From: Thioclava pacifica DSM 10166
GTDB lineage: Bacteria > Pseudomonadota > Alphaproteobacteria > Rhodobacterales > Rhodobacteraceae
Length of the DNA stretch: 64,000 nucleotides
Direction of reading: 5' to 3'
Assembly: GCF_000714535.1 (NCBI RefSeq)
Contig: NZ_AUND01000001.1
Span: 558,001-622,000, forward strand
The notes under the pieces were generated by a model. That model saw nothing but the letters and a program-made list of their open reading frames with translations, was not told the DNA's origin and did not search any database. Positions 61,487-64,000 of the stretch are shown one piece after another. Within the stretch, counting starts at the first letter, position 1; the number at the start of each line of letters is the position of its first letter. Made by a program: the position numbers and the translations under genes.

Positions 61487-61645
61487 CGGATCATGCGCTC
61501 ACTGTGAGGGGATGACCAGTCTGGGGCCGGTTTCCGCGCCGCGCAAGGGGCGGCGCAGAGGCATGTTCGGGGCTCGTGTGCGCTGAAGCGGTGTCCGCTG
61601 CAGGCCGATCTCACATCGGCGTGGTCGCGTCACGAGAGGTAGGGG

Positions 61646-61780
61646 TCAGATCGACGCCCAGTCGTTGAAGACGGTGCCGCCTTGCTGGTTCGACGTGCTA
61701 CCCTGTCCCTGCTGCTGGCTGGGACGCGGAGCGCCGCCTTGCTGTTGTTGGCCCGATTGGCTGCCCGATTGCTGTTGCAT
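61646..61780 (-). CDS. Gln/Gly-rich microprotein
   Basis: A possible 44-residue protein starting MQQQSGSQSGQQQQGG, low in complexity (Gln, Gly, Ser) and ending with a conserved-looking hydrophobic tail TVFNDWASI. ATG 61778-61780 has GAGG 9 bases upstream; two ATGs further upstream are in frame (61795 and 61837). The definite end in a WASI-type motif argues for a real gene, but such composition can arise by chance. It lies between the TfoX-C and Rrf2 genes, all on the minus strand. Confidence 0.4.
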   Translation of the reverse strand: MQQQSGSQSGQQQQGGAPRPSQQQGQGSTSNQQGGTVFNDWASI

Positions 61781-61993
61781 GACCTTATGCCTCATTGTGA
61801 GTCGCGTTGACGGGAGGTCCCGCTTCTGATGCGACAAGTAGACACAGGCTCTCGTGAGGAAAAGGGGCGGTCAAGCGAAACTGAATTCTGTTCGCGTTCG
61901 CGTGATCGGGTGTCATGCAACTGTGACAAAGCCGCCACGAAATCATGGCTAAACCCAATGAAACAGGGGCGTTTCGAACGAAGCAGTCCGAAA

Positions 61994-62482
61994 TCAGAGC
62001 GTCTTGGGGGCGCTCTCTTTCGTGCCGCAGATCGAGATTTGCATCGCGCCGGGCAGGCTGAGCATCGACTCGAGCGCGGTATTGTCCTCGACCAGATCGG
62101 CCAGGGTCTTGCGATCGAGCGCTTCGTAGAAGGCTTCGAGCGCCTCGGACAGCGCCTCGCGGAACAGGCAGGCATTGCGCAGCGGGCACGTGTTCGCGTC
62201 GGGGTCGAAACATTCGGCGAAAGGCAGACCCGCCTCAAAGGCGCGCAGCACGTCGCCAACGCCGATCTCGGTGTCGGGGCGCGCCAGTTGCATCCCGCCC
62301 GAGCGGCCGCGCTGGGTTTCGATAAACCCTTTCTGCGCCAAGGTATTGATTACTTGGGCCAGATGGTTCTCGGAGGCGTTGCAGGCCTCGGCGATATCGT
62401 GTTTGCGCACGATCTTTCCAGGGTTGACCGCGCAGAACATCAAAACGCGCATCGCGAGGTTGGTACGTGTGGTCAGGCGCAT
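61994..62482 (-). CDS. Rrf2-family transcriptional regulator (NsrR-like)
   Basis: A 162-residue DNA-binding protein. It has a winged helix-turn-helix (RKHDIAEACNASENHLAQVI) and wing (TQRGRSGGMQLARP), a dimerisation helix and three cysteines C91, C99 and C105 (ECFDPDANTCPLRNAC) at the Fe-S ligand positions of NsrR/IscR-type sensors. The N-terminus MRLTTRTNLAMRVLMFCAVN resembles NsrR. It probably senses nitric oxide, iron-sulfur status or a sulfur species. It is divergent from sqr across 176 bases that hold two FNR-like boxes and an inverted repeat, so it likely controls itself and sqr. Confidence 0.87.
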   Translation of the reverse strand: MRLTTRTNLAMRVLMFCAVNPGKIVRKHDIAEACNASENHLAQVINTLAQKGFIETQRGRSGGMQLARPDTEIGVGDVLRAFEAGLPFAECFDPDANTCPLRNACLFREALSEALEAFYEALDRKTLADLVEDNTALESMLSLPGAMQISICGTKESAPKTL

Positions 62483-62508
62483 GGATTCTCCTCCGAGGTC
62501 ACGCCGCC

Positions 62509-62550
62509 GTGATATAGGTCAATCCGGGATGTGGATTTGATTTATGTCAG
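62509..62550. promoter_or_regulatory. Two near-consensus FNR-type boxes in the rrf2-sqr spacer
   Basis: GTGATATAGGTCAA (62509-62522) and TTGATTTATGTCAG (62537-62550) each match TTGAY-N4-RTCAA at 9 of 10 defined positions; their centres are 28 bases apart. They suggest oxygen- or NO-responsive Crp/Fnr-type control of one or both divergent genes. Confidence 0.45.
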
Positions 62551-62564
62551 GTCCGCGGAAAAAA

Positions 62565-62583
62565 GATGCATCGCGGATGCGTC
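62565..62583. promoter_or_regulatory. Inverted repeat between rrf2 and sqr
   Basis: GATGCATC-GCG-GATGCGTC, an 8-3-8 dyad with one mismatch. It lies about 48 bases upstream of a possible sqr -35 (TTGAAT 62613-62618; -10 TATGTC 62636-62641, 17-base spacer). It is a candidate operator for the adjacent Rrf2 protein. Confidence 0.35.
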
Positions 62584-62658
62584 CTTTTGTCAGGCTCACG
62601 CCTCTCGGAAAATTGAATACATGCGCATACCGGAATATGTCCGAGGGAGAAAATCGGT

Positions 62659-64000
62659 ATGGTTAAAGACGTTTTCAGCCCGTCGCGGCGGGGTTTTCTG
62701 GGTCTGGCTGGCGGAGCTGCGGCACTGAGCGCGATGGGCGCGGCCAAACCCGCGACCGCTGCGGTCCAGACCAACGCGCGCATCGTGATCGTGGGCTCTG
62801 GGGCCGCGGGCACGGGGCTCGTGAACCGGCTCGTGCAGCGCCTCGACGGTGCGCAGATCACCATCATCGACGGGCGCAAGCAGCATTACTATCAGCCGGG
62901 CTTTACCCTGATCGCCGCCGGTCTGAAACAGGCCAGCTACTCGGTGTCGAACACGGCCGACTGGCACCCTTCGGGCGTGAACTGGGTCGAGGATTACGCC
63001 GCCGAGATCGACCCCGAGGCGCAGCGCGTCACCACGCAGGGCGGCGAGAAGATCGAGTATGACTACCTCGTCGTCGCCACCGGCCTGAAGCTGAACTGGG
63101 CGGGCATCGAGGGTTTCGAGCTCGACCAGGTCGGCCAGAATGGCATCGGCGCGGTCTATGCCGGCCCCGAATACGCCGCGAAGACCTGGGAGGCGATGGA
63201 CCGCTTCACCGACAAGGGGGGCGTGGCGCTCTTCGGCCGCCCGGCGACCGAGATGAAATGCGCGGGCGCGCCGCTGAAATACACCTTCCTGACCGACGAT
63301 TACCTGCGCAAGAAGGGCACCCGTGAGGACAGCCAGATCATCTACGCCGCCAATAACGGGGGGCTGTTCTCAGTCCCGGTGGTGAACGAGAAGGTCAAGC
63401 TGCTGTTCGGCGAGCGCGGCTTCGAGACCCGCACCCATCACATTCTCACGGGCATCGACGCAGGCACCCGCGAGGCCTATTTCCGCACCCCCGAGCAACA
63501 TTCGGTGGACGCCAACGGCATCGTCACCGTGACGCCTGCGACCGAGCAGAAGATCGCTTTCGATTTCACCAACGTCATCCCGCCGATGATCGCCCCCGAC
63601 GTGGTGCGCGAGTCGGGCCTTGCCTGGGAAGACAAATGGGTCGGCCAGGGCTGGCTCGAGGTCGATCAGGAGACCCTGCGCCACCGCCGTTACCCCAATG
63701 TGTTCGGCCTCGGCGATATCGCGGGCGTGCCGAAGGGCAAGACGGCTGCGTCGGTCAAATGGCAGATCCCGGTGGTCGAGGATCACCTCGTCGCCTCGAT
63801 CGAGGGCCGTGACGGTACCGAGATCTATAACGGCTATACCTCGTGCCCGCTGATCACCAAGGTCGGCCGCGCGATGCTGGTCGAGTTCGACTACCAGAAC
63901 CGCCTGACGCCCTCCTTCCCGGGCGTGATCGCGCCGCTCGAAGAGCTGTGGATCTCGTGGCTGATGAAGGAAATCGCGCTCAAACCCACCTATAACGCGA
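62659..64000 (+). CDS. sqr: Sulfide:quinone oxidoreductase, Tat-exported (3' end outside window)
   Basis: Oxidises sulfide to sulfane sulfur and passes electrons to quinone. 447 residues are visible and the frame runs off the window. The N-terminus has a Tat signal (SRRGFLGLAGGAAALSAMGA, twin arginines R10-R11). The FAD site is VGSGAAG (about 45-51), then HYYQPGFTLIAAG. The redox cysteines are C201 (MKCAGAPLKYTFL) and C396 (YTSCPLIT), with HRRYPNVFGLGD near the C-terminus. These motifs match type II (mitochondrial SQOR-like) enzymes; the third cysteine of type I is absent. A Tat signal is unusual for that type. Flavocytochrome c-like sulfide dehydrogenase is the main alternative. Confidence 0.88.
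   Translation, partial: MVKDVFSPSRRGFLGLAGGAAALSAMGAAKPATAAVQTNARIVIVGSGAAGTGLVNRLVQRLDGAQITIIDGRKQHYYQPGFTLIAAGLKQASYSVSNTADWHPSGVNWVEDYAAEIDPEAQRVTTQGGEKIEYDYLVVATGLKLNWAGIEGFELDQVGQNGIGAVYAGPEYAAKTWEAMDRFTDKGGVALFGRPATEMKCAGAPLKYTFLTDDYLRKKGTREDSQIIYAANNGGLFSVPVVNEKVKLLFGERGFETRTHHILTGIDAGTREAYFRTPEQHSVDANGIVTVTPATEQKIAFDFTNVIPPMIAPDVVRESGLAWEDKWVGQGWLEVDQETLRHRRYPNVFGLGDIAGVPKGKTAASVKWQIPVVEDHLVASIEGRDGTEIYNGYTSCPLITKVGRAMLVEFDYQNRLTPSFPGVIAPLEELWISWLMKEIALKPTYNA

Noticed and set aside
1-64000. Genomic island or prophage
   Set aside because: No integrase, transposase, phage gene, tRNA-embedded direct repeat or sharp composition change was seen. Most genes are core functions in conserved order.

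Overview
The window is one contiguous piece of a high-GC alphaproteobacterial chromosome, most likely Rhodobacterales/Rhodobacteraceae. The evidence is: a SAM/SAH-type riboswitch in front of metK (a class known from this order); the gene neighbourhoods lnt-metK-trmB, aroA-cmk-rpsA-ihfB-lapA-trpF and ctaA-M32 peptidase; DUF6476, DUF2125 and DUF1127 proteins; and Rhodobacter-style FnrL boxes. A Tat-exported type II sulfide:quinone oxidoreductase at the right edge fits a sulfur-oxidising genus, but genus level is a guess. Most of the window is core chromosome; there are no rRNAs, no CRISPR array, no recognisable IS element and no prophage.

Layout. 1-4.2 kb: rpoH, a cardiolipin synthase and rluD on the minus strand, with rluD head-to-head with a DUF6476 gene. 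4.1-12.7 kb: a plus-strand core run (ybeY, corC-like, lnt, SAM/SAH riboswitch, metK, queF, YdcZ-like, trmB, aroA, membrane protein, cmk). 12.8-17.5 kb: two exported proteins, then rpsA, ihfB, lapA-like and trpF. 17.6-24 kb: an AI-2E-type permease, two tRNA-Ser genes facing each other, and a minus-strand CUT2 sugar ABC system whose ATPase and permease are one polypeptide, with a PHP-domain enzyme. 24-32.7 kb: rpsD, hisC-tyrC-extensin-like, DUF2125, ChaC-like, and a MotA/ExbB-like plus OmpA/MotB-like pair. 32.9-40.1 kb: a two-partner secretion system (1807-residue exoprotein plus its transporter). 40.1-43.7 kb: dnaB with a cluster of DnaA-box-like sites upstream, pyrE and pyrC. 43.9-51.6 kb: small DUF1127 and hypothetical genes, then an accessory surface-glycan-like locus. 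51.6-64 kb: an intergenic region with a strong candidate sRNA, infC, an Ala-rich helical protein, a flavin reductase, ctaA, M32 carboxypeptidase, cysK, an ABC-F protein, ndk, a TfoX-C protein, an Rrf2 regulator and sqr.

Most notable. (1) 51800-51970: a perfect FNR-type box, a -10 at the class II spacing, and a ~120-nt transcript with three hairpins each displaying the same anti-Shine-Dalgarno heptamer, the last being the terminator loop itself. (2) 44555-51645: four linked genes built from shared parts: a GT-A domain found singly and in tandem with a degenerate copy, and an alpha/beta-hydrolase-like domain found alone without its serine and fused, serine intact, to a glycosyltransferase and a methyltransferase-like domain. 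(3) infC appears to start at AUA, overlapping the stop codon of an 8-codon upstream ORF. (4) A dispersed family of palindromic intergenic repeats with a common core and two alternative tails.
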